A stretch of 64,000 nucleotides of DNA from Kingdonia uniflora (lineage: Eukaryota; Streptophyta; Magnoliopsida; Ranunculales; Circaeasteraceae). Where the stretch lies: the NCBI GenBank assembly GCA_014058105.1, contig JACGCM010000440.1:2666001-2730000 (forward strand). Reading direction: 5' to 3'. The notes beneath the pieces were generated by a model. The model saw only the letters and a program-made list of their open reading frames with translations. It did no database searches and was not told the DNA's origin. Below, piece by piece: positions 45,929-56,900 of the stretch (its first letter is position 1; each line of letters begins with the position of its first letter). The position numbers were made by a program, and so were the translations under genes.

Positions 45929-47690
45929 TTATTTATCTTGAGGTATGAGATCACAGCATTCTGATAGTATCCTACACTTGAATCTGTTAGAGTTGGTGAT
46001 TTGTTTGATTCTGATCATGTTGTTATGGCGCATATGGTAAAGATGTTTCTCTTCAACTTGATTTTTGACCTGAACAACTTCAAACTGCTTCTTATAGCTG
46101 CCATCCTTGTATGATTCTAGGTCGAAAATATATTCGAGCATCTGTCCATCCTTAAAAATATATTCCAGCAATCTCTGCAAAGCATAACAATTGTCAGTAG
46201 AATGATGGTTTACCTTATGATGCATGTAGTACGGTCGGTTCTCGATTGGTTCCAATGGTTAATAGAGACGGTAGAGCTTATCCTTTGAGATGATTGAAAA
46301 AATTATAGAGATTTGAACATTCATCTTTGGGAGGACCGGTTTGATTTGTGTGGACCGCCTTTCTGAGGGTTACTAGTGTTCCCCTTGGAGCACTTTTGGT
46401 CATCCTGATCCTCCTTTGGTTTAGTGCTTCAATCTGTAGATGGACCTTTCGTGCTAAGCATAGATTTAGTAGATTTATACCTTTCGAGCATCATCCTTTC
46501 CAGGTTGATGTAACTATTGACCTTGATGACCATATCTCCCAAGGTCGCAGGTTTGTTGAGGAAGATCTGTCTTTTGGATTTGTAATCGAGCTGGGGTATA
46601 TTGATGAAAGCAGTAACAGCGTTTTTCTGATTGAGATTGTCTACTTTACACACGAGTTCCAAAAACTTCTTCACAAAGGCCTTGGGCATCTCTTCCTGTG
46701 ACTGTTTGAAACTAATAAATAGATATAAATTTTCTTCTTTATCCCTGTTATGAGCATATGTCTTAATGAATTGTTTTTACAGCTGGTCGAATGTGTATAT
46801 GGAGTCTTTAGTAAAGAGTGGAACTATCAGAGCGGTTCTTCCTGCAAACCTGTGGTGAACAGACAATAGAGAATGTGGTTAAGATTGGAGTACAACCCCA
46901 ATGAATCACGGTATTGTTGAATGTGCTCCTTTGGGTTGGTACCCTTGTATTTGCAAATTTTTGGAGTATGAAAACATTTTGGTATTTGCATATCGAATAG
47001 TTGTTTGGCAATTGGGCTTCCTTGTAACTTGGTAAGGTCGTTGGTAGTGCCCAGAACTTGTGTTTTGATCAACTCCTTAATACCTTGATCCATATGGTCT
47101 TGTGTGATATAATGACATATCGATTGAGTAGCTTGACGAGGAGGTTGCGGATTGCGAGTACCGGTACCCTCACTCAAACGATCTCGTACTGGAATGTGAG
47201 GTTGAGGTTGCTGTTCTTCCTCCTGACGTATGGAAAATTAGTGACCTCGACTGATCTCAGATTAAACTTTACCACCTAAATGAATGGAAGGCTGATATTT
47301 ATTCTGAATATTTTTAGAATAACTTTGCTGGTGGCTCCTCGAGGTCCCAATCTTTCCTGTGTAAAAACTTGGGAGGCTTCTAGCAATTGATTGCAGTATC
47401 TTGTTGGAGGAGCCTGCTGAGTATTTTGCAGTGCCTGCAAGGCCGTTTGCATTATTATCATCTGTCTTCATGTCGTTTGAGTACTGTCAAATGAGCTTGT
47501 CATTCGGCATCGAGCTCCCTCTCATAGAGCTCTCGGTTAAGATTTAATTGACGTTCGAGCTCATTACGTTTCTCTGTTTCAGTGTTGAGATTCACCCGTA
47601 GCTCTGTAAGTTTTTCTAGCTCAATTGAAAGATCGAGCTGGATTTCAGTATCTGGTCATCTAGAAGTGACCATGATTAAAATTTGTAGTA
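45929..47690 (-). pseudogene. A gag
   Basis: Fragments right to left are a helical N-terminus around 47660-47480 (LSIELEKLTELRVNLNTETE), a linker, and a capsid-like core from 47177 (GTNPKEHIQQYRDSLGLYSN; the family has '..P..H...F...'). Then comes 46689 (MPKAFVKKFLELVCKVDNLN; KPATLGDMVIKVNSYINLER) and a Cys/His segment near 46230 (HHKVNHHSTDNCYALQ). Stops and frame changes throughout. More distant from B and C gag than these are from each other. Confidence 0.8.
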
Positions 47691-47734
47691 GAAGAAAAGT
47701 ATGTCAGAGGATATCGTGGAAATATAATCTTTCC

Positions 47735-48363
47735 TAGAGACGGTGCCAAAACGAATGGCCAAATTTTGTAAGCTCGAAGTGGCTTGGAATTAACTCTTAC
47801 ACCAATATACCTGTAACAAAATCTGATAGAAAGCAAGAAATGACACAGGTGGTTTAGCTTGGAAAACTTTTGAATAGGCTAAAGCCTACGACCTCGAGTT
47901 AAGGGCTTTTGTAATAGTGATTTTTATTGCTTGAGACTGATATTTTATTGCAAGTGATCTCTTGACTTAGAAATGCTTGATCTTGTGAATAAGAAGTTTT
48001 TGAGAATATAGAAAATATAGTTTTCTTGGTGATTTCTCATGTATTTTTCTGGTCCTTGTCTCTTCTGGAAATTTTTCTTTATATAGGCCTTCTCTGCAGT
48101 TCTTCATCGTGCCGAAGCACGTTCTCCGAATAATGTGGTAAGTGGCGGTTGGCTGAGTAACTGTTAAGTTTGTGAGAGACAGGTGGCTTTGACTTGTTCA
48201 GTTTTTTCTTTTTGATCTCGACCCACATTTTTTATCAATTCATGGATTAGGTGGAAATGTTGACTATTGAAGTCTGGTAGAGAATGGGTGAGTATAATAT
48301 GAAGCTAGTTCAAATTAGAGGAGATAGCTCAATTTGGGTAAGGTCAAGGGGTAGGCCCCTACA
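47735..48363 (-). repeat. A primer binding site and 5' LTR
   Basis: LTR about 47752-48363. On the minus strand its end has mutated from CATTACA to CATTCG. TTTTGGCACCGTCTCTAGG follows inside as the primer site. A minus-strand TATA box TATATAAAG is at 48077-48085. Confidence 0.85.
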
Positions 48364-48566
48364 ACAGCGACCTATGGACTTTTTAACAGAGAAATGTTTC
48401 CCACAGGGTTAAAATTATTTATCATTGTGCTTTTGATTTCTTATTGCTTATCATATCTACTTGAGCTAGGTTAGATCTAGGCAATTAGTTTCAAGGATTA
48501 TCGTCCCTTTCAATTTTGACCTAAATTTACTCAAAATCGGTTAATCTCAATTAGTTAGAAATTTCA
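48364..48566 (+). repeat. E 5' LTR, right part
   Basis: Starts with the right target copy of A (ACAGC) and continues as the 3' end of the E LTR, matching 61369-61562 nearly throughout. It ends AAATTTCA. Confidence 0.95.
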
Positions 48567-48568
48567 AT

Positions 48569-48579
48569 TGGTATCAGAG
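48569..48579 (+). promoter_or_regulatory. E primer binding site (initiator Met tRNA)
   Basis: TGGTATCAGAG, two bases after the LTR end, is the usual initiator-Met-tRNA complement of plant Ty1/copia elements. Confidence 0.95.
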
Positions 48580-48639
48580 TAGTTGCGCTCTAAGGCTTAA
48601 CAACCTGAGCGTAGATTCTAACTTGATTATTTTATATTA

Positions 48640-50104
48640 ATGGATTTTGAAAGATTTGGAAGTTCCGATGTCTAAATTGTTTGTAAAGTTCTAAGATCTC
48701 TTCCTAAGAACTTTAGATCTATACGTGATGCTATCGAGGAAGCTCATAATCTTAACAAAATAAAACCAGATACATTAGCTAGAAAGTTGCAAACTTTTGA
48801 ACTCGAGATGAAAATGGAAAACCCTGAGAAGAATATGAGTATTATTTTTAAATCTTCGTCTTACTCTTCTTCTTTTAAGGGTACCAAAGAAGCTGACATC
48901 TCATGTGAGTCAGATAATGATGATGGGTCTAATATGGATTCACAGATTGCCTTTATAAGCAACCAGCTTAAAAACCTTGTAATAAAATGTCAATTTAAAA
49001 GACAAGGGCAATCAGTGAGTTATAAGTCGCGAACTCATGATCAACTTAAATCAAATAACCGGCAGACCAACCCTGATAATAACCTAAGTCAAGCTGAATG
49101 TTATAAATGTCATAAGTTAGGCTACTATGCACATAGTTGCCCCAATAAAATTTTTGATAATAATTCAAAGGCTATGAATATTATTGTTACATGGGATGAT
49201 AATAATTTTAAATTTGATGCTAATAATAATCATTCCTAGGAAATTGAAAATAATAATTATTGTACGTATCCTGATAAAATAAACACTAGTAATGATCATT
49301 CTGACCCATTTGAGCTAGAAAACCATGCTGAAAGTTTGAGTGATCATAAAAATAATGAGTTTGAGGACCCTAATCTTGAAGATTTGTATACTCGGTCATT
49401 TACAAAGTGTGCTAAACTTGGTAGAACGAATTAGGTATTAAAAGATCAAGTTAACACACTTACGCTTGAACTCATGGAAAAGGCTGATAATACAAGTCAT
49501 GAGATAAAAAGGCTTGAAGGTGAGAATCAAGGTCTCTATAAGACGATTACTATTTTAGAAAAAGAAGTTCATGATGTTAGGTAGAAAATAAAATCAACAT
49601 TGGACGAACTTGATAAGTCCAAGCTTGATTTAGTTTACTCTCAGTAGAAACTTGATTTTTTTGCCATGGAACAATAAATATTGATAAGATATTATGTATG
49701 GGGAAAACCGAGAGTGACAAAAGGGGTCAGGGATATGAGAATCATGACTCTAATGCCAATACTTCTCAAGCCACAAAATTTGTCAAAGTAACAATTGCTC
49801 TACTTTTGCCCACGCATAATGTAATATCTAACCCTCATAATCAAACCAAAATGCTTTCCTTCACTCGAATTTTTTATTGCCAAGCGTGAGGTCGAAAGGG
49901 TCATATTGCTTCTTATTGAAGATTTGTTAAGCCCTATCAATCATATATGAGACCATCTAAAATGCCAAGATATAACCCAAACATGAATTATTCTAATGTA
50001 AAATGTAAGAATGTGAGCAGGTGGTTTACTCAAGAAACATCACCTCAAAAGGTTATTCGGGTTGTTTGGGTACGAAAGGATGACTTATTGCCACAGATAA
50101 GGTA
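48640..50104 (+). pseudogene. E gag, truncated at the N-terminus
   Basis: MDFERFGSSDV, a stop, then KVLRSLPKNFRSIRDAIEEA and LQTFELEMKMENPEKN. This is the C-terminal part of the copia gag (UBN2-type) domain; the first ~100 residues of the family are missing. A zinc knuckle follows at about 49108 (CYKCHKLGYYAHSC), where the conserved His is Tyr, one base change. Next come an acidic Asn-rich stretch, coiled coil (LKDQVNTLTLELMEKADNTS; IKRLEGENQGLYKTITILEK) and a second knuckle-like FYCQA, stop, GRKGHIASYC near 49880. It ends VWVRKDDLLPQIR. Stops throughout. No protease follows. Confidence 0.8.
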
Positions 50105-50112
50105 ATAAACCT

Positions 50113-50177
50113 AAACTGAGACGGGCTATTAGTATTCTCCAGGGATTAGGTACCTTTTTTACCCTGTCTCAGTTTAA

Positions 50178-50213
<36 letters not shown>

Positions 50214-50215
50214 TT
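50113..50215 (+). repeat. Inverted repeat and ATT microsatellite
   Basis: AAACTGAGACGGG (50113-50125) pairs with CCTGTCTCAGTTT (50163-50175) with one G-T type mismatch and a 37-base loop. A run of about ten TTA units follows (50182-50213). It sits exactly where gag ends and pol should start. Confidence 0.8.
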
Positions 50216-52055
50216 TAGGATAGTAGGGTATTGTTTTAATTTTATTTGCACTTTGTACTTTAGGAGCTTTTATATGTGGAATATTATTGCTAGACTTGGA
50301 CTATGCTTTTGAGTTATATTCATTTATGGGATAGTTATTTGGCAAAATCACAATTCATAATAGTCAGTGATCCTCTTGTTTAAACTAAAAGCTCATCATG
50401 ATTAGAACCATGTGAGGATAACTGTAAAGACTTCGTACCTATTGTTATGTAAGGATTTAAGCCATTTTATATGCTTCGAGTGTTATTTCATAAATTCTTT
50501 TCAGATTAAGCATTTTGCTTTTTCATGATCACATTTTTTATAATCAATTATCGATGATAACATCAAGTTCAAGTTAGTCAAATAAAACATTTCCTATACT
50601 TGATTCGAGATGAAAAAGATACTATGTGAGACTGAAGATATGATAATAGGCATTTTTATTGTTACACCTTTTTTGGCCTTCATCTGTACCAACCTATAGT
50701 TTTATCCGTTTGCAGCCCTTTGTGTCTTAAAATATGCCATTTGTTTTATAAGCAACTCCTTTTTACCTATTTGTTCTAAGACTTTTTAGTAAAATAAAAA
50801 TGAAGTGAGGATGAATATATGAGGAGAGTATTCCCAATGATTTGATATGAGATCTATAAGATTATGTCTAGAATATTGAAAAAATAAAAGAAAAAGGGAA
50901 AGATAAAAGAACCAAATTATTATATATATACTCAATCAAGGGAGAGAAGAAAAAAATGAAGCAATCTATTCTATCATGTGTATTTATTAGTCTCACAATG
51001 CCATCAAAACACCTACTTCATCATATGCCTACCCTTGAATGTATAATATTTTTAAGACCTATTTGATCTTGAGTTAAGCACAGTCAATTTAGTGGAGATG
51101 AGAGATAGGAAGTCCATATTAGTTAACTTGACATCATTAATGGCAATTGATTTCCTTTCTAAGAGATCTTTCAGTTTATAGTGCGCAATTTATTTGATAA
51201 AATATGAATTTTTTTTCACATACTCATATTGATATTTCTACAGAGTGCTTACTAGCCTATTCTTAGTGATTTTGAGTGACCATCCAAGTGAGGCCTCAAT
51301 CAAAGTAAATTTCCAACATAGTATTCTGACTACGGCTGAGTAATACGCTAAAAAATGGGTATCTATCTTACTATGCACTTACACACATCAAGTAATTCAT
51401 TTAACGATTGTTTTATAGCACATGGGCGATGTCTTGGTCTTTATAGGATCTTTTAGATTTATTGTCTTTCTGTCATGTCTTGTGTTAGGGAGAGTGCTGT
51501 CTTCTTTTGCTTACTTATTTCAAAGACACTCCCTATGTGTATTTTCCTTTTGTTTAATTTTAAAAGGGTTGCCATTATATTAAGGGGGAGATGCATCTTA
51601 TTTTGGGGTATTGGTGTTAAGTGCTATCCTAACTACATGTTCATTTTGTTTAGTTTAACTTTTTGAGTATCCTAATAGTCTGTCTTTTCAGAATATTTGC
51701 TTTGACATTTGCTGGTAAATATTTCTCATTTATTTTGTGTTTAACTGATTCAGTGACTATTATACATTTTGTTATACCGGTTCGCTTCACCTTTTATTTG
51801 CTATTGTGTGTTATTTACCCTTCTATTCATTTGTGGCAAAAAGGGAGAGAGATGATCATGACAGGTATGTTATGATTTTTTATGGATCCTTTATTTTATT
51901 TGAATGGTTACGTGATGTATCTTGTTTAGTGTGCAGAGATTCCAGAGTATATATTATAGGATGAAAGAGTAGCTTTGAGTATGGATGTTCAGTGATTGAG
52001 TCAGTTCATCAAGTTGTTTTTTCTTTTTATAGTTGTAGGTTTGTCATGAAATAAA
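50216..52055 (+). other. E interior without pol
   Basis: No integrase, RT or RNase H signal in any frame. Short hydrophobic frames at 51475-51666 and 51663-51875 have no known domain. A GGGGGAGATG run near 51583 and CAAAAAGGGAGAG near 51838 look like copies of purine tracts, which could be internal remnants. Confidence 0.6.
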
Positions 52056-52229
52056 CCAAAGGGGGAGATTGAAACATCCATATTTGGAGTTTGTTTCATT
52101 TCATATCTAGAATAGGTGTCAGCACTACCTCGTGGTTATTCGTCGTTAGAGAGTGCACGTGAAGCGACTACAGCTGAACTGACACTAAACTAGGTTTGTA
52201 CCCCTTCGCTTTAAAATACTTAAGCCATT
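52056..52229 (+). repeat. E polypurine tract and 3' LTR, left part
   Basis: CCAAAGGGGGAGAT (52056-52069) precedes the LTR start at 52070. The LTR runs 160 bp to ACTTAAGCCATT (52218-52229), the left target copy of LINE H. Confidence 0.95.
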
Positions 52230-52530
52230 TTTTTATCAAGCCGTAGACAAATTTGTTAAATTTTTTTTTATTCAGCCATTTTTTTTAGCAAACCGTATAC
52301 AAATTTACAAATTTTTTAGATTTTTTGATTCAGCTCTTCTTTTATTCGAATAGATTTTTTGATTCAGCTTTTCTTTTTTTATATATGCTCTTAAATTTTT
52401 TTTATTCAGCCATTTTTTTTATCAAACCGTATACAAATTTACAAAAAAAATTTATTAAGCCATTTTTTTAGCAAACCGTATACAAATTTAAAATTTTTTT
52501 TAGCAAGTTTGTAGACAAATTTTCTCTTAA
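52230..52530 (-). repeat. LINE H tail: tandem units carrying the target-like AAGCCATT
   Basis: Four units of the form (T/A)(C/A)AGCCATTTTTTT-A(G/T)CAAACCGTATACAAATTT lie at about 52230, 52271, 52401 and 52456. Two further TTTTTTGATTCAGCT units are between. Each unit joins T-run to AGCCATT exactly as the true insertion junction does (AAGCCATT then T-run). Confidence 0.75.
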
Positions 52531-52562
52531 ACGCACGAAAGAAGAGCTGAATCACGCCTCTG

Positions 52563-52730
52563 TTCAAATAGACTAAAAGTCTATTCGAATAAAATAAAGT
52601 ATAATTGAATAGATTTTTATTCTATTTGAATAAAACATCTCTGCCATAAAAGTATTCAAACAGGACAAGTTCTATTCGAATAAAATCACTCAGTCAAGAG
52701 TGTATTCGAACAGAAAAAGTTCTATTCAAA
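52563..52730. repeat. Paired TTCGAA-type palindromes at the LINE H 3' end
   Basis: Cores at 52563 and 52584 (21 bp), 52604 and 52625 (21), 52655 and 52675 (20), 52705 and 52725 (20). The last core lies about 5 bases from the end of the RNase H frame, so the array fills the 3' untranslated region. The best units read CTATTCGAATA. Confidence 0.9.
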
Positions 52731-52735
52731 TAAAA

Positions 52736-53308
52736 TTGAAATCTAAGAATATATCTGGATAAGCTAAATCGGAAGTACTCAGTATGAAGGTCTTCAATTC
52801 TTGCCAGAAACTCCAGTCTACCCTCAACCCATTCCTTAAAAGGTAGGTCAGCTCTGGAGCTTCTCTTAGCCGTGGTGTCTGCCAAGAAATTTGCTTCTCT
52901 CCAGATTAAGTTGAATTGGATTGATTGTATGAATGTGAGTAGGTTCTTTCACTTGCTTCAGAACTTCTAGGGTATCTTACTTGTAGTAAAAGCTTTGATG
53001 GTTGCCGAGGAGTCTGACACTATCCATTAAGTGTTCTAGCTTCTATGTAGTATTTTTTCTACCCCGTCTATTATAGCTTGAACTTCTGCCAGATAGTTAG
53101 TGGTTGAACCCACTATTTTACTGAGCAGGCCCAAAACTCTGCCCTCCCAGTCTTTATATACAACTCCAATTCCGAACAGTTCAGGGTTTCCCAATGCTGT
53201 GCCATCACAGCACAACTTAACCTCTTCGATGTTTGGCAGATTCCATCTACAACTACGAATGGATGGAGCGTTCCCCATTTTACAGTTAACCGATAACTCT
53301 TTTACCAT
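52736..53308 (-). pseudogene. LINE H RNase H
   Basis: From 53308: EEVKLCCDGTALGNPELFGI (Asp), VVYKDWEGRVLGLLSKIVG, TTNYLAEVQAIIDGVEKI (Glu). After stops and frame changes it ends FLADTTAKRSSRADLPF, corresponding to N..AD.LA...R. This is the archaeal-type RNase H found at the C-terminus of plant L1 ORF2. Broken by stops near 53045 and 52885. Confidence 0.85.
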
Positions 53309-53369
53309 CTATAGTTTAAAGGTTGTGTTGTACATGTTATTTGAAGACAGTTTGGCGATATTGGATATT

Positions 53370-54110
53370 TCTCCTAGAACCTTATTTTGTATCTCTCTAA
53401 TAGGCAGTTTCCTTTTGTCGAATCTAATTTTATTTCTTGAGTTCCAAAGCCATCGACAGATTGTGAACACCATAGCAATCCATAAGTCATTGAGGTATGA
53501 GCTATGCTTCTTGCATTTCTCAAGAGTATTTTTCCAGCCATCTGTACCAGAAATAGCATCAAGTTGGAAAGTATTCGCAGCCCAGCACTACAACACTTTG
53601 GCCGTGGGGCATTCGAAGAATAGGTGGTCTTCCATTTCGGGATTGCTACCATAGTGACCGCACACTGAGGCTATATGTATTCCCTTCTTCTAGTCCTTCT
53701 CATCAGTGGGGAGGATTTGGTTCATTAATATCCATGCAAACCCGCTTAGACTCAGATGTAAACACTTCCTCCATGTATATCCCCACCACCAAGCTGTGTC
53801 TAATTATTTCCTGGTACATTCAAATACTTTTTTAACTGAGAAATCACCATGAACATCTGGTTTCTAGATCTAAGTATCCTCAACACTCAGGTTGTAAGGA
53901 ATATTAGTAGTGTCTATTCCCATAGCCAAGAAGGCTAGAGAGATATCAGGAGGGATGTTCCATCCATCAGTATTTATGAAATCACTGACCCTAGCTGTAC
54001 ACATCTTCCATAGGTGGTGAGGGAGATCAATATGTTCTCGTAAAGGGATGTCTGATGCCCAAGAGTCTTTCAAGAAGTCGATCTTCGTACCCTTTTCGAT
54101 TATCCATCCT
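53370..54110 (-). pseudogene. LINE H ORF2 zinc-binding (zf-RVT-type) region
   Basis: MKDSWASDIPLREHIDLPHH and AFLAMGIDTTNIPYNLSVED (54073-53870), then after a stop a W..CLHLSLSGFAWILMNQIL-type segment, and from 53652 the pattern DHLFFECP.AK.LW..... (segment around 53640-53560), ending with NKIRFDKRKLPIREIQNKVL-like sequence. This is the usual linker between RT and RNase H in plant LINEs. Confidence 0.65.
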
Positions 54111-54533
54111 ATAAAAGGTTTGGTAATGCCTTCCGCATGTTTAATACCCGGCCAGACAGAAGATCGTTTATGGTACTGAATGCTTTCATCACTAGTAGTA
54201 TGGAATTAAGCATCCAAGTCTCTTTTTTTTAGTGAATATCCAATTCAGTTTGCATAGCATGGCATTATTCACCTCTCTCAAGGTTCGTATACCCAGACCA
54301 CCTTCATTGAACGGTTTACTCAGCTTTTCCCATCTCAGAGTAATTCCCTTTCTCTTTGTAGGATCCCCAGTCTAGATAAAGTTTTGAATGATGGAATTTT
54401 CTTATTTAATTAATGATTGAGGCCATTTGTAGATGGCCATATTGTAAATGGGGATGCTATTAAGAATAGATTTGGCAAGGACTACTCTCCCTTGAAATGA
54501 TAGCATTCTCCCATTCCAACTATTCGCTCTATT

Positions 54534-55900
54534 CTAAATTTTTTCCACTAGGGGGTTAATAGTGCTTTTGGATATCCTTCCTTGTACCAGTGGGATGCCA
54601 AGATAGATCTCTGGGAACGCTCCCTCCCTAAACCTAAATATGTCGATCACCTCTCTTCGTCTATGATTAGGAATATGGCCAAGAAAAATCTTGCTTTTCT
54701 CAACGCTAACCACCTGCCCAGAGGTTTGTTGGTAGGCTTTCAGGATATTTTGCAAATTCCTTAAGCACTTGGAATTACCGTTAATAAACAAAAAAATGTC
54801 ATCAACAAAAAATAGGTGAGTAAGGTCCTCAATACCTTTAATCTTAACCAAGGGAGTAATTTTTCCTTGACTCGCAAGAAACTTGAGATTAGCGCTCAGA
54901 ATATCTTCAGCAATAGCAAATAACAGCAGAGAGAGTGGATCACCTTACTTGAGGCCCCGGTAAGCCTTGAAGTATCCAGAAGGGCTACCGTTGATTAAAA
55001 CCGATATCATCCCCGTATTAATAATAATATGGATCCAATTACAGAAGGTATTGCTGAACCCCATAAACCAGAGAGCTTTGAGTAGGAAATCCCAACTTAT
55101 AGTATCATAAGCTTTGGTAATATCCAGGTTTAACCCAACATTTCCACCATGTCTTTCAATCCCCATCTCATTCACCATCTCAGAAGCCATACAAATATTA
55201 CTCTGGATGCTTCTCTTAGGTATGAACGCACTTTGCTCGTTAAACACAATTCTCGACGCAATCAAAAAAAATCTTCTAGCCAAAATCTTGGTATTGAGTG
55301 TAAAAATAAAGTTACTCAGGCATATAGGCCTATAGTCTTTTACCCAAGACGGTTTCTGTATTTTAGGGATCAGAACAATGAGGCTAGAGTTGATGTTTAC
55401 GAGAAGAACTCCATCCCTGAAGAAAGATGAGGTACCCATCAAAACATCCGCCCCAATAATATCCTAATAGGTCCTAAAAAATGATCTTAAAAACCCATCC
55501 GACCCTGGAGATCTCTCTCCATCCAGAGAGAATACAGTATCTCTAACTTCCTCCTCATTAGGAATGCCAGAGAGACTAGTATTTTCTTCCTGTATAACCA
55601 AAACTTCATTATGGGTAAACAGTTCAGGGCAATCCGCCACCTCATGTCATGCAAACTTTTCTACGTAATAGTTTACAATGTAATCTTTAATGCAGCCCTA
55701 ATTAGAGATCACTGCCCCATGCTGATCTTTAATTTCCATAATGTAGGTCTTGGACATTTTCATTTGAGTGGCCTGGTGAAAATATGCACTATTGTGATCC
55801 CTAGCAAACAACCATTTATTCCGCGATCGTTGGCGCCAATCTTCCTCCTCCTTCTCCTCAATCTGTTCTAGCTCTTTTGTTTTAGTAAACATCTGCATAT
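54534..55900 (-). pseudogene. LINE H reverse transcriptase
   Basis: Right to left: WRQRSRNKWLFARDHNSAYF (upstream helix), GERSPGSDGF, LIVLIPKIQKPSWVKDYRPI, KILARRFFLIASRIVFNEQS, FIPKRSIQSNICMASEMVNE, VGLNLDITKAYDTISWDFLL, GLK-stop-GDPLSLLLFAIA, and the catalytic block LFFVDDIFLF (family F.DD), then GIPLVQGRIS. Blocks 1 to 7 of the L1 RT are all present. A stop interrupts GLRQGDPLSP-type block and others lie upstream. Confidence 0.95.
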
Positions 55901-56129
55901 AAAGGATATCATCTGCTTCATCATCCTCTTGCCAGATCTAAAGTTGCAATATCTCTCGCTCTAGTTCCTTCTTGTTGTGGACGGTATTATCAAGGGCCTA
56001 CTTTTTCCAGCTTTTAATCTCTACTTTCAGTCTCCGTAATTTTATCATGATGTTGAATAAAGGAGCGGCAGAGAGAGGCTGATTCCAACAATTCTTAACC
56101 ATTTCTTTAAACCCTTTTACCATTCTCTA

Positions 56130-56900
56130 AGATTGCAAATAACAGAAAGGTTTGTTAATCAGTTTGGCAATATCATTTTACTCACCAAAAAGAAGAGAGT
56201 GATCAGACTTAGTTCGGGGAAACACCTTTACTGTCCAGTTGCGGAATTTGTCATTCTATCTATCATTAATGAGACTACTATCCAGTACACTCAATATTCT
56301 CATCACCCCTTTTTGACCATTGTACCAGGTAAAAGTGACACTCGTCATCACACTTTCTGTAAGGCAAGCTGCATCCAAAAAATTAGAGAAGTCTACAACT
56401 GCTCTTCTACAAGGAGGTTTTCTTCCCTTCTTTTCTGACATTCTAAGTACCGTATTAAAGTCCCCAATACAAAGCCATGGCATTAGGTTAGTGCTTTAAA
56501 TATGAGCCAGCTGGCTCCAAAGATCAGCTCTATAGATGCACAAACAATCCACATAAACGAAAGTAAGAAGGCAATCCATAAAGAGGATTGTTATGTGCTG
56601 ACTGTTACTTAAAAGCACACTTGGATTTTGGAGACCTTCCTTCCATAAAATCTAGATATTTCCTTTTTGTACCCCAACTTCATTAGTGATAATCATATTA
56701 TTGTATCCTGAGATACGAATTCCTTTAGTTAAAATTTTTTGTTCTACAAACACAATAATATTGGAATTCAGCCCCAAGATTTTTTTCCTGATATAGGTCA
56801 TGGTATTTTTATTACCCAGACCTCTTGCATTCCATAAAAAAATCTCATTGCAAACCTTTATTAAAATGTGTAACACTAAGGTCCATAGTCTCAACTTGGT
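56130..56900 (-). pseudogene. LINE H apurinic-type endonuclease
   Basis: FLWNARGLGNKNTMTYIRK (start motif with Asn), NIIVFVEQKILTKGIRISGY (E-x-K where the family has E.K/ET), WLCIGDFNTVLRMSEKKG (GDFN), SNFLDAACL, VTFTWYNGQ and, near 56190, FPRTKSDHSLLF (SDH). The catalytic series N, E, GDFN, SDH is complete, with stops between. It would nick target DNA for target-primed reverse transcription. Confidence 0.9.

Noticed and set aside
53100..53654. 184-codon plus-strand ORF
   Set aside because: It is the reverse strand of the LINE H RNase H and zinc-type region, whose minus-strand translation matches known domains.
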